Positions 32,080 to 43,786 of a stretch of 64,000 bases of DNA are shown here, in pieces. Numbering within the stretch: the first letter of the stretch is position 1; each line of letters begins with the position of its first letter. The notes beneath the pieces are model-generated. The model was not told the DNA's origin, made no database searches, and worked only from the letters and a program-made list of their open reading frames with translations. The stretch comes from Euphorbia lathyris (lineage: Eukaryota; Streptophyta; Magnoliopsida; Malpighiales; Euphorbiaceae): assembly GCF_963576675.1 (NCBI RefSeq), contig NC_088913.1:20410001-20474000 (forward strand). Reading direction: 5' to 3'. Position numbers and translations under genes: made by a program.

Positions 32080-33496
32080 TGTTGGTCCCGCGTAACGTAA
32101 TAGGATGAGTTCCAAGGGGGGGTTAGGAACTAATATAACGTTTTCGCTTAATAATGCTGACTTAATTAGATGTTTGATAGTTTAACTCAGTTTTAGGTCA
32201 GCAAGGCTGAGTGTGATGTGAGACAGCTTTAATCAGATGCCGACTAGAGCTGTTTCAGTTGTGAGTTGGGAAATAACACTTAAGTCAGTTTCCAACTCAG
32301 CACTCAGATTACTTAGCTTCAGCTTTTACAGATTATTTACTGAGTAGTTTAAAGCAAGCAACACATACATATATATCAAGAGAAATGGTTAGAGATTACT
32401 CAACAGACTTATCCTGGTTCGGCCTCACCGCCTACGTTAAGTCCCCGGAATCCTTCCGAGCTTTTTCAATCCTCTATTGAGCTCTTTAAAGGTAGAGCAC
32501 AAACCTTTTACAATAGCAACTGAGTATGCAAGAGTACCATCCTCTATTCATCTACTCAATCCTATCTACCACTGAATACTATAACCGAGTATTCAGATTT
32601 TCTCTACCACTGAGTACTATAACCGAGTACTCAGCTTCACTCTTCTAACCTTTTACAGATGATACAAGAAATTGTTCTCATTTAAACAAAGAACACTTTA
32701 GATGAATACAATTCACTCTAGACTTTTACACAATGAATGGAGTTTGGTGTAAGAGCTTGCTTTTTCTTTTTAGACAGCTTCTATTTTGGATTATCACTTA
32801 GTGATTATTTTGCTTGTTTGTATGTATATCTCTTATTTGATCCAAGTGATGCTTTGGCCTATTTATAGCAATCTTGTGGCTTCAATGATTTGAAATCTGA
32901 CATAGCCGTTATGGAGAAAACGGTCTTCTTCGTCATCACGTGGTCAGCTTCCAGAACCGCAGGCCAATCCTGTCTTCTGATTTGCGCAGGAGCCAGGCTT
33001 GCCAGATTCGTCTTCTTGCGTCAGGTTCGTCTTCTAGCGCCAGATTTGTCTTCTTGCTAAAAGTCAGATGGTCCATGCGTCTCGAAAAGGTCCTTAAAAC
33101 GGATTTTCAAGACTTCTGATTTGTGTCAGACCTTGTCTTCCAAGTTGACGGATCATTGACACTGACTTGATTATTACTCAGCTAGACTTAGCGGCGACTT
33201 GATTATTACTCAGCTTGACTTAGCGGCTTCGCCTTCAAGCTTTTCTGAAGAAGACATTTCTTCTGCTACGCTGAGTTGTATTTCACTCAGCTTCTGCTGT
33301 GTGACTTGCTTATGCTGACTTTGTTCTATCTTTCTTTTATAGTCTCTCAGTTCCTATTCTCGTTAGTTAACTTACTCAACATTGAACAAACACATTAGTA
33401 CAATTAAATCAAAGCACTTAAATTTAATTGTTTAATCATTGGGTTTACCTTAAATAATTTTGTCAAATCAAAATCATGTGGAAAGGTGTTTCAACA
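32080..33496 (-). repeat. copia2 5' LTR (1417 bp)
   Basis: TGTTGGTCCC to GTTTCAACA; ends match copia1's LTRs while much of the interior is clearly diverged. Flanked on the right by GAAGT, the predicted target duplication. Confidence 0.9.
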
Positions 33497-34026
33497 GAAG
33501 TCACATCAACAAAGAGGAAAACAAACCTTACTCGTTGTTAAATCAGAAAGAAAGAAACCAGTGAACCACGACTAAACTTATTAATCAAAAGAGAACGACA
33601 GAGAAACTTACTAATTGGAAAGAAACCGACGACGAAGGTGGAGAAATGGACAGAGATCGATGGCGGTAGACAAACTAGAGTCTAGATTGAAACAACCGCA
33701 GAGATCGACGACATTGTATGTATTTCTTTTCTCTTATCCTTTCTAGGTTTTGTTCGAAATAGTGGTAAATACTATACCTTTAGTTTAGTTTAGATTAGGA
33801 AGAATATTCATTTAGTTTTTAGCTAATATTTTATTTGAAAATAAGTCTATTTAATTTAAGTTAAATATTTTAGATTATAATATTTAAAGTATAAATTTAA
33901 TTATAATGAGTAATTGAGGGTCCGTCGGAGCTTAACGGGGCCTAGGCCTATTACTTTTTGGATAGATAATGGGTCAAATAATACTTTTTTTTTATATAAT
34001 TATGGATAGATTTTAAGCACCAGAAT
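33497..34026. other. Unassigned flank right of the retrotransposon nest
   Basis: A/G-rich then AT-rich sequence with no supported gene. GGATAGATAATGGGTCAAA near 33960 is inverted near 34645 (TTTGACTCATCACCTATCC), so the hAT element between them may sit inside a second small inverted-repeat element. Confidence 0.45.
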
Positions 34027-34608
34027 TAGGGGTGCACTCGAGCCGAACCGAGATCGAACAGGGTCTGGCTCGGCTCGAGCTCGAAGCTCGCCGAGCCTGA
34101 AATTTTGAAGCTCGGCTCGAGCTCAATATAGGTTCGGCTTGAGCTCGAAGCTCGTCGAGCGGCTCGTTTTGATTTTTTTTTTAAAACAGTTTTGAATATA
34201 TTTAATTATACTTGATTAATATTTTATTATCTAAAAGCAGTCTTCTAATTAAGGAATACCAAATTTAAATTCTAAAAAACAAATATAACATTTAAATGTC
34301 TTTTTTTTTTATCCTAATACAAATTGAATGTCTTTATATTTTTTTCTGGATCAATTAAGATAACTATTTTTTTATTATTATTTGTTACATTATAAATTAA
34401 ATATTAATATTATATATATATATATATATACTACTTAAAAAACCAATCAAGTCCATTCACGAGTTTTCGAGCCGAACCTAAGGAAGTTCGGCTTGGTTCA
34501 TGAATGTCTCGAGCCGATCCCGAACTCAAACCAAGCTTTATCGAGTCGAGCTTTGACCGAACCGAACTCGGACAGTTTGCGAACCACCCTAGCTCATTTG
34601 CACCCCTA
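34027..34608. mobile_element. hAT-type non-autonomous element (582 bp)
   Basis: Terminal inverted repeats TAGGGGTGCA...TGCACCCCTA and flanking 8-mers ACCAGAAT/ACAAGAAC (6 of 8 match), the TSD length of hAT elements. The ends are rich in GCTCGAGCTCG and CGAGCCGAAC motifs, inverted between the two sides. No transposase. Confidence 0.75.
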
Positions 34609-35157
34609 ACAAGAACATCACTATTAAATATGACGACATAAAGTACTATTTGACTCATCACCTATCCAAAATTTATATATTTAATCTCTGACCTATTATT
34701 AGGTCATTTTAGCCCCTTCTATCCAATTAATTAAAATCTCACTCTTATTTATTTGATGGTGAGTTAATGACTTGAATTATGTTATCTACGTGATATTAAT
34801 CACCAATCAGGAAATAAAAACGTGGCAAATAACTTAAAAATAATTGCTAAATGGATTAACTATTTAAAATAGTAAAATCCAATGTGTTTATATAGATTAC
34901 ATGAGACTCAGATCAAACTATTTAAATTAGTGTAAGCATTTTATATAGAATGTATTAGTGTCATGATAGAACCCAAATCGATTTAAAGTCTCTATTTTTA
35001 GGAATATCTGATTTCGGGGATTTATGTTTTTAACTTCGGTTTCTGTGTTATAAAAAGAAGAAAACCTCAAACTACAATTCAAAAACTATAAGTTATGGTC
35101 TCACATTTTTTTTTTTATAAATCGGTATTTATGGTGGACAGATTGTTTTTTTTTTTA
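34609..35157. other. AT-rich intergenic DNA
   Basis: No gene or clear element recognised. Confidence 0.5.
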
Positions 35158-35935
35158 TAAATTTGGTCAATGACGATTTCAAAATGAAAACTTTCAAGAA
35201 TTAAATGATAATTTTTTTTGGTAAAATAAAAAGCAACAAACAAACATAACAAGACTAGCTAGACAGCAACCTGAAAAAACAGGCTCCCACGTTATCCTCC
35301 AGGAGCAAGATAGACACTGACTCCGGAGGTTTTGAGAGAGTTGAAACACCTAGAGCCGCAATATGACCATCTGAAGCCAAACAATCAGCAACTCGATTCT
35401 TCTCACAAAACACATGGGAAAACTCGATCTGATCGAACTCCTGCTGAATCCTTAATCAGATTGTGCGAAAAACCTCGAGAACCTTGATTATCGGTAATCA
35501 TCCGAATAGCCTCAAGATTGTTTGACTCCACTTACAAACATTTTATACTAAGCTCAGAAGCCCTCCTCATCCATGTTAGAATTCCCCAAAGCTCAGCCAC
35601 AAACTAGGAACCGAACCCCAGGTTCTGCAAACCCCGAAATTCAATTCCCCACATCATCCCTGATAACTCCTCCCGCCGCGATATTGCTCGATAACCCACG
35701 AGAGCCATCGGAATTAAGTTTAAACCACCTCATCCTAGGTCTCGACCAGCCAAGTCACACAACCTCCTTAGCTTTGAGGACATTTAGATGTTTTTTTTAC
35801 GAGAGAAAGTTAATATTTAGAGAGAAAAAACTCAAAAAAAAATTATCTGTTCATAGTAAATATGATACTAAATAACTTTAATTCTTGAAATTTTTTATTT
35901 TGATATCATTATCGGCTAAATTTAGAAAAAATAGA
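35158..35935. mobile_element. Decayed Mutator-like MITE containing a LINE fragment
   Basis: The arms 35158-35212 and about 35800-35935 are inverted relative to each other and match the interior of the 48728-49224 element (TTCAAGAATTAAA, GAGAGAAAGTTAATATTTAGAG). The LINE piece occupies the middle. Outer ends are not clear. Confidence 0.5.
35215..35790 (-). pseudogene. LINE (non-LTR) RNase H relic
   Basis: Minus-strand translation in broken frames gives WFKLNSDGSRGLSSNIAAGGVIRD, shortened here to its diagnostic parts FKLNSDGS and AAGGVIRDD, then VESNNLEAIRMI and VFPCVL-like blocks, the signature of the RNase H domain at the end of plant L1-type LINEs. An A-rich run on the minus strand near 35212 could be the 3' tail. 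Several stops and shifts; non-functional. Confidence 0.6.
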
Positions 35936-36096
35936 AATTTTGCAAACAATAAATACAGATCTGGAAAAAAAAAGTAAAATTATAAGGCATTTATTTGAAA
36001 TTAACCCAAAACTATAAGCAGAATTACATTAGGAAATTAACAGTCTAAAATAAAAAATACTATGTCCAAGTTCTCAAATTTGAGGTAGAAAATTGA

Positions 36097-39000
36097 TTAA
36101 GAAACAGAATTGAAAGGTTTGAAGGTTTTAAGGTCCATAACAATGGCTCTAATGCAAGCAGCAGCAGCAAGAAGAGAGACAAGCAAGCAAGCTAAACTCA
36201 GAATCCTCAACCATAACCAAGTGAAGCTAAAACGACCAATTTTAGCCTGAGATATATACATCTCTAATGGGAAATAGATTGTCAATGGCCAAAACGACAC
36301 CGCGCCGAGCAGACCTAAAACACTGTTGAAGAATGGGAACATCATAGCAGTAACAGTTGTTATAATCACATACCCAGTTCTCCATATTAACTTGAAGAAA
36401 TTTATATGGAAAAATCCTATAGAATGTCCCTTTGTTATGAATTTGTTGTATGGCCATCTTTTGCTGCACTTGTCTTCTACTAGCTTGAATATTGGTTGAC
36501 AAAATACCTACACATGATTCAAACAAAAAAAAAAAAATTAGAGCTCCATACACAGCTTTGAATTGCGTTTTTCGGTAACCAGTGGATACTGAAAACCCCA
36601 CGACTCCTTAGATAAGGTGTAAAAGTACCCTTAATGTTTACAACGTGGAGGAATTTTACTCCTAATGTATAAAATGGTGCAATTTTGATAAGATGAGTCA
36701 ATTTGAGAAATCATTTACCAAACTGTCTTATCGGTCATGAATCTTGTCATGTATATTTTCTATGTTCGACATTCTTCACTAATTAGTAACAGATCACAAA
36801 CATATGATTGGACATGAAAAAAAAAATATACTGTATTTTATACGAGTTGGAAAAAAAGAATTCAAATATGTCATCGAATTTAAAAATATTAATCTCCAAT
36901 TCTATTATTAGATCATAAAAACTATGAAATCTTTTTTTTTTAAGAAACAATGGTTATGCAATTGATGCAAATAAGGAACAAAATATTTATGCTTTATAAT
37001 TGACACAACTTGCCAATATTAGAGGTAAAATTGTTCTCAATTAGATATCAACATTAGGGGTCAAATTGCACCATTTTAAATGTTAAGGGTAAAATTGCTC
37101 ATTGCTGTAAACGTTAGGAGTATTGGCAAGACTTGACAATTAGGAGATGATTATCCAAATAGGAGTTGAGGTTTTCGTTTATGATTAAGAGATGATTATG
37201 ATCTTTCGTTTTACTAAAAACAAAGACTTGACAATTAAAATGAGCGTTGACGACCTCAAATTTGAAAAATTCAAAAACTTTATGACATTCTAAGCGACTT
37301 TAATTCTTGAACTTTTTAATTTTGAAGTTGTTTGGTAATGAGAGAGAAAGTGAATATGATTTTGGAAAATAAAAAATTTGCTCTCGTAGTAAATTAGTAC
37401 CAAACAACTTTAATTCTTGAAATTTTCTATTTTGAGGTTGTTAATGGTCATTTTTATTGTGTCAAATTAAACAATCATTGTTTTTAGCAAAACGAAAAAT
37501 CTTAATGAACGCCTTTTTTAGGACTCTACCCTCTTTTATCACATTAAACTCCTATTTGACAAATTAGTTAACTGTGAACATCTAATTCATTTAAGTATAT
37601 TTTTTTGAAAAGGGAAAACGATGAAGAAGACCTGATAAGCTCCGATGAGATGAACGATGATACAAACATTAGCGAAGTCAACAAGCCAATAAGGTTCATA
37701 AAAACCAAAGCCAGTGAGCAAATTTCCAGGAGCCTTATCTCCAAAAGCTGCATAGCCAAGTGTACCACATAGTACATAGAATATAGTGGTCACTGAGATT
37801 GCAAGTAATGAAGCCTTTTTCATCACTCGGTTCTCTGGTGGATCTCCCTTCAATGTGTCCTGATGCATATTCAATATATTTTACTAATTAAAATGACGCA
37901 ATAATCAATTTAGTATCATAAATCACGAGAGACAGTGAATTCTGAATCTGTCACTGTAATAATCCATATCCAAACAAGAGTATAGAAGAAGAAATGTGAA
38001 CCTGAATCTCAATAAGGACAATAGAGTAAGCAAAAGCAAAAGCAATGTCTCCAATAGCTTGGAAAGTTGTCCATATTTTCTCTGTTTTATCCACTTCCAT
38101 TCCGCTTGCTGCACCCACTACGCTCGTTCTTACGTAGCCCTCGCCTTATAGAAAGCCATAGAAAGTAAGAGAAAGTGATTGAAAGTAACTCAAAACAATC
38201 GAAAGTGATAGAAATTGATTGAAAGTAATTGAAAGTGATTAAAAGTACAGTAAAATCTTTATAAATTAATAATGTTGGGACCATGAAATTTTATTAATTT
38301 ATAGAGGTTATTAATTTATCGAGTATAAAATTAGTGATCTAACCCAAGTCGGGACCAAAAGAAATTATTATTTTAAATAAGTTATTAATTTATCGAGTAT
38401 TAATTTATAAGAGTTTGACTGTACCTGCAATTTTGACAATGCAGAGAGCAAGGCCGATGGTAGAATAAGCAAAAGACATGACGGCAGCTAAGATGGAGAG
38501 GCCAGAAAGCTCATGAAAATTAGGAGTTTGGCTAAGAATAACTTCAGTTATTCCAAATATTATCATGAACTTGTTATTTGATTTGTGACATCCTGCTTCA
38601 TGCCCCCTCTCATGTAAACATTTTGCTCTTGTAATTGCCCTAAATAAAAACAAAATAAAAATAAATTAAGTAATGCAAGTCAAAGCTATTTATCCATATG
38701 TTTTGGGGTGTTTGTTTATTCATTTTTTCTAGGTATTTGCATTTTTCATTTAAAAATAGAGAGTTTTAAGAGTTTGATTAGAGACCTCTGTTTATGTTTT
38801 ATATATGAAAAATAGATTTTTTTATAAAAAGTAGGGAATCCATATTTTTTAGAAAAACAATTTTTTCTAACAATAAAAGTAAAGTAAATTAAATAATGCA
38901 GGTCAAAACTATTTATGTAATTGTTAAAATTTAAAAATATATATTATAATATAAATAAATTCATATATAAATTAACATTACATAATGTGAATTTTTTTTA

Positions 39001-41209
39001 ACTTTATCTATATTTTATTAAATAATATAAATGGTATGTGAAAAATAGTATAATAATAATTGAAACAATCTCAAAGCCTGATTCTGCATGATTATTTAGT
39101 AGGCTGGGCTTCAACAAACACTTTTAGAAATTGGACCCTTTAGGCCCATCCCAGAGGGCTACAGAGATTTGAATTAATCATTTTTTTATAGAATATTTGA
39201 ATTAAAATCATAATGAGAAAAAAAAGAGAAGATTGTGAAAGTCTCTAATTTTCTCAATTTTATGTATTGAATTTTTAAGATTTTAATAAAAAATGAATTT
39301 TTTATTATTTATTTTATGTTCACCCCCTAATCTCTAACGATTTAGTAATCTAACATGTTTTGAAATTGCACCGTTTGATAAATTCTTAAATATTAGACTT
39401 AAAAATGAGCTTTTAGAGATAGATTTTTGAAATTATAATTCATTTTAATTGTCAATAGAAAATAACTTGATGCTTGAGCATATAAAAAGTGCCGGCTCAT
39501 GATCATTTGAGGCTCTGGACGAGATATAAATTGTAGACTCTTTATATATAAATAAAATTTTAAAACTACATATATTTATATAATTTTAATCTGACAAAAA
39601 ATATATATTTTTATGATTTTTTGTTTGTTATTTATAGTCTTTTTATTCTTTTTGTTGATTTTGTATTGACTTTAGTCTATACTTATGTGATGTTTTATAT
39701 CTTACCATTTTTTAACTGGAGTTGTACTTTTTTCATCTAATGGAATTATATAAACATTTTCATTAAAAAATGATGAAATAGTACCTTATAACTTTAGTAT
39801 TTGTAAAAAAAATATATATATTTATATAAACATAAAAATATTATTATCTAAAAACTGCTTTAGCCTTTTTATTTGTAAAATCACTAATTAAAATTTATAT
39901 TCTATCTCATTTTATTTTTTTATAATTTTTTTATAAATATTAATGGTATATTAAGAAAAAACTATTATATGACTATTGTTTTTGGGTCTTAGGCGGCCGC
40001 TTCTATTATCTAAGGGCAGCGCCGGCCACGTTTCTAGATAACTAGCTACATATGGTATTAATGAGTCCTAAATTCCCAAATCAATTAGCACATGTGCATA
40101 AAATAAGGAATTAAGTTCATCCTTTTAACATTGCCAAGGGACAACTAACTCCCATCTCCAATTATTACTAGAAAAAAAGAATTATTGATAGTAATGGACT
40201 TAAAGCATAACTGGCTATAGGTACCTAACAATTAATTTTGCTTTATTTAGGAAGAATGTCCATTTGCCTACAATTTTTAATTATTGGGTACAAAATAAAA
40301 AGAATGCTTCATTTCAAAATATTTAAACCAATTAACTCAATAAAATAAAAAATAAATAAATAAATAAACTTACGCCATGCTAATAGATGCCGTAATAGTA
40401 TATCCGATAGAAACTCCAACCATGTTTATATACTGAGATAGCCCACACAGCTTGTACTTAATTCCTCCTACATTAAAACCAAATAAATTAATAACTAAGG
40501 GAATGTTCGGTTGCTTCTTTTCATGTTCCTTTTTGTCTTTCCATTTCAAAACGGAGAGTTTTAGGTGTTTGGTTAGTGACCTACCGTTTGCCTTTTATAT
40601 CTGAAAAGCATCATTAGGTGTTTGGTTAGTGTCCTGTTTGCCTTTTACACCCGAAAAACAGTCTTTTACAGAAACGGAGAATCTCTGTTTTTTGGAAAAA
40701 CAGTTTTTTCCAACAGCAAACAGCAAACCGTAACAGCAACAGTAAACCGTAATAGCAAACAGGAATAGCAACAGTAAACAGTAGATAAAACAAACATGCC
40801 CTAAAAATGTTTTATCTCCGGAAAGGATCTGATTCCCGACTTTGGTACGTACCTAAATGAGATTTAACGGCCTGAATGTAAGTGGAGTTTCGGGATCCGA
40901 CAAGAGGACCATGAAACCTGTAACAATCAGCGAGCAGAAAAGACGCGAACCCGGAAATAACAGCAAATGTAACAAGGCAGACAATTCCAGGAATCCATCC
41001 TAATTGAGCAGTCGCCCAAGCCAAAGACAGGACTCCTGAGCCTATAACTGCTGTAATTATGTGTGCACTTGCTGTCCAAATTGTTCCTATTTTAACATTA
41101 ATTCATCAAACATCAGACAAACAAAAACAAAAACAAAAACAAAATCGAAATTAAGGTAAGAAAACGAACCAGTTCTCTTTGAGCGACCATCATCATCTGT
41201 CTCAATCAT
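36097..41209 (-). CDS. Amino acid permease (AAP family, AAAP superfamily), seven exons
   Basis: Proposed exons in transcript order: 41209-41170, 41086-40853, 40467-40374, 38639-38425, 38144-38002, 37859-37632, 36507-36097. All introns are GT-AG and the sum is 1365 nt, giving 454 residues, close to the usual 460-490. The protein opens IETDDDGRSKRTGTIWTAS and has the family blocks AHIITAVIGSGVLSLAWA, GYTITASIS, AYSIVLIEIQ, GDPPENRVMKKAS, GFYEPYWLVDFANVCI and FWPLTIYFPLEMYI. About 10-11 membrane helices are expected. Family members are plasma-membrane proton/amino-acid symporters. A MITE touches the donor of exon 4, and several others sit in introns and promoter. Which AAP clade it belongs to is uncertain. 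Confidence 0.88.
36626..37122. mobile_element. Inverted-repeat MITE in last AAP intron
   Basis: Ends TACCCTTAATGTTTAC and GTAAACGTTAGGAGTA form terminal inverted repeats of about 60 bp that include AAAATGGTGCAATTT. No clear target duplication. Related repeats lie at 58945-58995 and 60755-60840. Confidence 0.6.
37130..37565. mobile_element. Second inverted-repeat element in last AAP intron
   Basis: TTGACAATTAGGAG at the left recurs inverted near 37550 (CTCCTATTTGACAA). The interior carries AACTTTAATTCTTGAA motifs shared with the Mutator-like element at 48728. Ends are approximate. Confidence 0.4.
38248..38421. mobile_element. 174-bp mariner-like MITE abutting the AAP exon 4 splice donor
   Basis: Terminal inverted repeats of about 24 bp, CAGTAAAATC...TTATAAATTAATA and its inverse ending TTTGACTG, flanked by TA on both sides (38246-38247 and 38422-38423). 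The exon ends at 38425 and the donor GTA includes the TA duplication, so intron bases from +4 onward come from the MITE. Confidence 0.8.
38705..38890. mobile_element. Degenerate copy of the 40499 Tourist-like MITE (AAP intron 3)
   Basis: GGGGTGTTTGTTTATTC, GAGAGTTTTAAGAGTTTG and AGAAAAACAATTTTTTCT correspond in order to blocks of the 40499-40801 element. The right end is lost. Confidence 0.5.
38891..40373. other. Rest of AAP intron 3
   Basis: AT-rich, no coding potential. A GGCGGCCGC / GCGCCGGCCACG patch near 39995-40030 stands out by composition; no element assigned. Confidence 0.45.
40499..40801. mobile_element. Tourist-like (PIF/Harbinger) MITE, 303 bp, in AAP intron 2
   Basis: GGGAATGTTCGGTTGC at the left and AAACATGCCC at the right are the usual Tourist terminal pattern, flanked by TAA on both sides (40496-40498 and 40802-40804). 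The interior is rich in AACAGCAAAC repeats. Confidence 0.75.
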
Positions 41210-41270
41210 GTTTTGTTTTGTTTTGGTTGTGTAAGTTTAAGATATGCAATGCAATTCAATTTGTGTCTGC

Positions 41271-41280
41271 ATTATATACA
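41271..41280 (-). promoter_or_regulatory. TATA-like box of the AAP gene
   Basis: TGTATATAAT on the minus strand about 62 bp upstream of the ATG at 41209. Plausible core promoter by sequence and distance. Confidence 0.5.
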
Positions 41281-41422
41281 AGACTACAAGATTCACCCAG
41301 ATACGTTGTCAAATCTATTCTTTAAATGCCAGATTCTCTTTCTTTTTTTTCTTTTTTATAAAGTTTTCTACACATGTTTAATAATTACAAACGGCTGGTT
41401 TATAAACAACGTGTCAAAACCA

Positions 41423-41930
41423 GGGTAATTAGTACAGATAGTCATAAAAGTTTGGATAATGTCCCCAAAATAACACAAAAGTTTAATTTGTCTCAATAAA
41501 ATCACTTATATTTGTTTTTATCTCAATAAAATCACTTTGAACGTTTTTCATTAATTTTTTGTTGAAATTGCTAACATGACATCTCAACCTTACGTCAGTA
41601 CCACCTGTTATATAAAAAAAATGTAATTACACATTTTAATTGACATTTTGATATGTCACGTGGATTAGTTTATAATTAAATTTAAATTGACAATCCTTAT
41701 TTACTTGAATTAATTTGTGGTTAAATTTTTTTTATTATTATGCTACATGATATTGAAACATATGATTAGATGTCACGTAATCAACTCCAGCGAGAAAATG
41801 ATCAGAAAACGTCTAAATTGACTATATTGGGACAAAAACAAACTTAAGTGATTTTATTATGACAAATTAAACTTGTATGGCATTTTGGAGACATTGTCTA
41901 AAGTTTTGTGACCGTCGTCACTAATTACCC
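41423..41930. mobile_element. Mutator-like MITE (508 bp) upstream of the AAP gene
   Basis: Terminal inverted repeats of about 105 bp (GGGTAATTAGT...ACTAATTACCC), flanked by 10-mers GTCAAAACCA and GTCAAAATTA (8 of 10 match). Its near edge is about 140 bp from the TATA-like box. Non-coding. Confidence 0.8.
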
Positions 41931-43440
41931 GTCAAAATTAAGTTTGTTGATATATATGTTTTTAAAAAAATGCCAAAACATATAAAATAATTACTCTTTT
42001 TACTAATGTAGTTACAAACAAAAATAAAATATATGAGCGTAATAACTAAAAATATTTTTTTTAAAATATATGAGCGTAATAACTAAAAATATTTTTTTTA
42101 TTATTTCATATGTTAGAGGTAAATATACACTAGCATAAAAACGATTAAACATATTTGAATTTCAATATATGAGTGTAATAACCAAAAGTTTTTTTTTTTA
42201 TTTCCTAGGGTAACCATTACCCAGTACCCACCATATATTTGAATTTCGCCGTTGATTTTACTACTAAACCAATTTATTTTTATTGATAAAGGTTGATTTA
42301 GAATTTTTGAATTTAGAATATTTGTTAAATTTATAGATGAATTATTTATGGATGATTTATTAAATTTGTAATATTTTTATTTTATGTATTGATCTATAAC
42401 GAGTAAGGGTACCCGCGATTTAAATGGGAATGATATGAGATTCATGAAGTATACTCGTTAGGGTAATTGAACGGGTATAAGATTCATGAAGTATACTCGT
42501 TAGGATAATGTGACATGTATGGATAATGAAAAAATAAACAGGTAAGGGTTTAAAATGGACACTACCTATGGATATCCTATCGTTACCAATCGTTACCACC
42601 TGACACATATTTTCTCTGCACATTTGATTTGCTTTTTTTTTTTTTTTAATTCAAACCAAACTATTCCTCTTTGTAAAAAAATATATTCAGGATATTTTTG
42701 TTATTATTTTTTTTAATGTAATTAAGGATAGACTTTTTTTTTTTTTTTTGAGAGCGACAAGAACAAGATGAAAGAAAGAAAATAGCGGAAATATAGTTTT
42801 GATTTGACACCACAACAAGTTTAAAGAAAATCATTGAAATTATAGAGATACACGCTCTCCCTTATGTAGAAAAATCACAATTTTACGAGTAACTTGTATC
42901 TATAATTTAATTAAGGTTAATTAACTTAGTGGAAAAAAAGTAAATTTTCGATAGATACTTATAATTTATATGGAAGAATGACATATAAAATTTTAAGCTT
43001 ACGTGTTAAAATATAATTTTTTTAATTATATTTATCATTCTTAAATATGTTTTTCATCTCTTAAACAATAACCATTAGGGATCAAGTGTTTATAGAAAAT
43101 AAAAGTGATAATATAGTAGTTTAAGAGTAGAGAAATGTGAAGAGATTATCTAAAAAAAAAAAAAAAAAAAAAGGAAAGAAACGTTTCCAGAGACAGAGCT
43201 CAAACAACAAATTTAATGAAGAAATGAAAACCATTTAGAGACTAATCAAGAATATTTTTTATATATTTTTTCAACCTAAAAGAAAAAAAAATCATATTTT
43301 CTTAATGAAAATAATAATAAATCATTTTGAATGTATAAATTCTTGACACATTCGACTTATTTTTTTTTTTTTAACTCAAATCAGACTATTCCTCTTTCAA
43401 AAACAAAATCAGCCTATTTTTAAATGTAATTGAGGATAGT
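41931..43440. other. AT-rich intergenic DNA
   Basis: No gene. A short duplicated block ATATGAGCGTAATAACTAAA occurs at about 42031 and 42068. Poly-A/T runs are frequent. Confidence 0.5.
42439..42509. repeat. Two-copy direct repeat
   Basis: GATTCATGAAGTATACTCGT plus nine further bases occurs at 42439 and 42481 (period 42). Confidence 0.85.
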
Positions 43441-43576
43441 TTTTTTTAGCACGAGAAGAATAGGGATGGTAACGGGTAGGGTATCTCCCTTCATTTTTAC
43501 CATCCCTATTTTTTTAGCACGAGAAGAATAGGGATGGTAACGGGTAGGGTATCTCCCCTCATTTTTAGTGAATATA
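43441..43576. repeat. Tandem duplication of a 68-bp unit
   Basis: TTAGCACGAGAAGAATAGGG and the following bases to CTCATTTTTA are repeated with offset 68 and one difference; GGGATGGTAA also appears inverted as TTACCATCCC between the copies. Confidence 0.9.
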
Positions 43577-43721
43577 ATAATACATAATAAAAAAATAGAA
43601 ATAATACATAATAATTTTAATGATAAAAAAATAAATTAGTGAGAATAATATTTTCTACAATATAATATTTTCCGACAAATAAACCATAATGTACATTCAA
43701 CTAAAATGGACACACACACGC

Positions 43722-43726
<5 letters not shown>

Positions 43727-43782
<56 letters not shown>
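43727..43782. repeat. TA dinucleotide microsatellite
   Basis: About 28 TA repeats immediately before the foldback element. Confidence 0.98.
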
Positions 43783-43784
<2 letters not shown>

Positions 43785-43786
43785 TG

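Larger units (their letters stand above)
28291..33496 (-). mobile_element. copia2: Sirevirus-like element, right half only, interrupted by the Athila insertion
   Basis: A diverged relative of copia1 in the same orientation: 5' LTR, tRNA-Met primer site, gag, protease, integrase and the start of RT, then an abrupt end at 28291 against the Athila LTR terminus CGCTCA. Because the junction coincides exactly with an LTR end, the simplest reading is that Athila inserted into copia2, so the missing RT, RNase H and 3' LTR should be left of the window after the Athila 5' LTR, beginning with the target duplication ATAAA (28291-28295). The copy has many stops and frameshifts. Confidence 0.85.

Noticed and set aside
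35573..35875. 101-codon plus-strand frame
   Set aside because: Antisense shadow of the LINE RNase H relic.
36242..36601. 120-codon minus frame beside the AAP last exon
   Set aside because: Alternative frame of exon 7; the family-like frame is the one spliced from 36507.
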